Assembly (NCBI RefSeq): GCF_000016645.1
Contig: NC_009441.1
Coordinates: 620,001 to 684,000 of the forward strand
Source of the DNA: Flavobacterium johnsoniae UW101
Lineage (GTDB): Bacteria > Bacteroidota > Bacteroidia > Flavobacteriales > Flavobacteriaceae
Direction of reading: 5' to 3'
Length of the DNA stretch: 64,000 nucleotides
Shown: piece after piece, positions 62,900 to 64,000 of the stretch
Layout: the number at the start of each line of letters is the position of its first letter
Numbering within the stretch: position 1 is the stretch's first letter
Notes under the pieces: model-generated
What the model was told of the DNA's origin: nothing
The model's database searches: none
Seen by the model: only the letters and a program-made list of their open reading frames with translations
Translations under genes and position numbers: made by a program

Positions 62900-63416
62900 G
62901 AAATATTCATATAAAAAGAAATTCACTGCATTATTATTGATTTTTATAATGCTTTTAATAACAGCATACAAAAGATCGTTTCATACTTTGATTGACGTAA
63001 TTCGTGAGAATAAAACATTATCAGAGAAAACCAATACGATTAATAAAAAAGCTAATAATATAGACAAGCTGTCTCAGGAGATCAATTATTTAGATCGAGT
63101 AATTGGCAAAGAAGGAATTACAAAAGAAATGGTACAGCAGGGCATAATCAGTTTTGCATCTACAGAAGATCCTAGAATCTCGATTAATGATTTGCAGTCA
63201 TCTCATGTTTTTTCAGATGAGAATTACAAGATTATCAGCAATCAGCTCGACGTAACAGGAAACTGCAATCAATTATTAACTCTGGGATATGGTTTCGAAA
63301 AAAAATTCGACTATTCAAGAATTGTCAGCATGAACTTCTATACTACCAAGAAAAACAATACATCCGAAGTTTTACACTTAAAAATGATTTTTCAAAATTA
63401 TGAAAACAATAAATAA
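62892..63416 (+). CDS. PilO/GspM-like protein
   Basis: 174 aa. One N-terminal helix (about 10-26, KKFTALLLIFIMLLITAYKR), a coiled coil (about 35-75) and a small alpha/beta domain (NQLDVTGNCNQLLTLGYGFEKKF). This matches PilO/GspM, the partner of GspL in the inner-membrane platform. It overlaps the preceding gene by 8 bp and its end overlaps the next ATG by 17 bp. Confidence 0.6.
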   Translation: MFEKYSYKKKFTALLLIFIMLLITAYKRSFHTLIDVIRENKTLSEKTNTINKKANNIDKLSQEINYLDRVIGKEGITKEMVQQGIISFASTEDPRISINDLQSSHVFSDENYKIISNQLDVTGNCNQLLTLGYGFEKKFDYSRIVSMNFYTTKKNNTSEVLHLKMIFQNYENNK

Positions 63417-64000
63417 ACTTATACTTATTCTTCTTTCTCTAACCGTTATCTCTTGCGAAGATATTTTTGAAGAAGATATTTCCGACGACACAATCGAAAC
63501 AGTTTCTCCAAAAGATAATACAGTTATTGAAAGTAACGTAGTTAATTTTCAGTGGGATGAGCTTGACGGAGCAAAAAAATATCGTGTTCAGGTTTTGGAT
63601 TTAGATGAAACTGTAGTGCTTGATTCCTTAGTTACCAAAACAAGTTTTCTATGCCCTTTATCCCCAGGAAACTATCAATGGAAAGTAAGAGGTGAAAATT
63701 TTGCTTATGAGTCAAACTATTCATTTTCTTCAACATTTTCAGTTGTTACTACAAGTGATTTAGCAAATCAACAAGTAATTTTATCAACGCCAGACAGCAA
63801 CATTTACAAAAACACAGCCAGTATTACACTAAAGTGGCAAAAGCTTGCAGCCGCTACAGGTTATAATGTAGAAGTTCTAAATACAACAACAGGAGAATCT
63901 GTCTATGCTGAAGAAAATTTAACCGCAACTTCAGTAGCTTTAACCAGTACGCAGCTTAGTAAGGATGCAACTTATCAATGGAAAGTAAGAGGTGTAAACA
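63400..64000 (+). CDS. Lipoprotein with fibronectin-III-like repeats (3' end outside the window)
   Basis: The ATG at 63400 overlaps the PilO-like gene by 17 bp, and the frame is open to the window edge (200 codons). The lipoprotein signal MKTINKLILILLSLTVISC ends at Cys19, followed by an acidic stretch EDIFEEDISDD. At least two Fn3-like units follow, each ending in YQWKVRG (NFQWDELDGAKKYRVQVLD and LKWQKLAAATGYNVEVLN). It is probably an outer-membrane or periplasmic lipoprotein at the end of the secretion cluster, perhaps a pilotin or surface component. Confidence 0.75.
   Translation, partial: MKTINKLILILLSLTVISCEDIFEEDISDDTIETVSPKDNTVIESNVVNFQWDELDGAKKYRVQVLDLDETVVLDSLVTKTSFLCPLSPGNYQWKVRGENFAYESNYSFSSTFSVVTTSDLANQQVILSTPDSNIYKNTASITLKWQKLAAATGYNVEVLNTTTGESVYAEENLTATSVALTSTQLSKDATYQWKVRGVN

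Overview
The window comes from a low-GC member of the Bacteroidota, most likely Flavobacterium or a close relative. The evidence is the gene content (sigma-54, the Bacteroidota-type LpxH, HopJ-like and STM3941-like proteins), promoter boxes of the TAnnTTTG type (1338, 5950 reverse, 12437, 51509 reverse, 57429), a lack of clear Shine-Dalgarno sequences, and families of intergenic inverted repeats like those common in flavobacterial genomes. Assignment to a genus is inference.

1-16.6 kb is ordinary chromosome: the end of an MMPL/RND transporter, an STM3941-like protein, asnS, rpoN, thymidine kinase, rsmI, a HopJ-family protein, recJ overlapping an MFS exporter, an alpha/beta hydrolase, a seven-haem cytochrome lipoprotein, lpxH, a queD/PTPS gene, an enoyl-CoA hydratase and tRNA-Ala(GGC). 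Several intergenic inverted repeats and terminators lie between them.

17.1-50.3 kb is one very long same-strand array with small gaps or overlaps, probably an operon. It holds an OmpH-like protein, a lipoprotein, a 1857-aa SpvB/RHS-companion protein, three related secreted repeat proteins (2491, 927 and 1290 aa, with LRR, Ig-like, PKD-like and vWA domains and an apparently uncatalogued cysteine-bearing module), a small secreted protein, and a 3662-aa RHS protein whose C-terminal tip is a predicted metzincin-like zinc peptidase. A membrane-anchored protein with a cytochrome-c motif overlaps its end and is the immunity candidate. The end of the 1290-aa protein looks like the missing C-terminus of the 1857-aa protein, so an ancestral gene seems to have been split by the repeat-protein genes.

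48.7-53.2 kb is the most interesting part. A perfect 66-bp inverted repeat (48691-48756 and 53153-53218) bounds a 4.5-kb segment. Inside it are the expressed RHS tip plus its immunity candidate on the + strand, a tyrosine recombinase (50447-51493, -), and a second promoterless RHS tip (DUF1990-like) with its own three-TM immunity candidate on the - strand. Inversion across the repeat would place the second tip in frame on the 3662-aa RHS trunk and silence the first. I read this as a recombinase-associated toxin-tip switch.

53.5-64 kb is a MORN-repeat protein followed by a compact type II secretion/type IV pilus-like cluster: four pilin-like proteins with Ala rather than Gly before the cleavage site, GspF, a catalytic-core-only prepilin peptidase, GspE, a secretin, a PilM/PilN-like protein, a PilO/GspM-like protein and a truncated Fn3-like lipoprotein. 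None of the giant proteins shows a recognisable type IX sorting domain, so this cluster is a candidate partner for surface display or export, which is inference from proximity.
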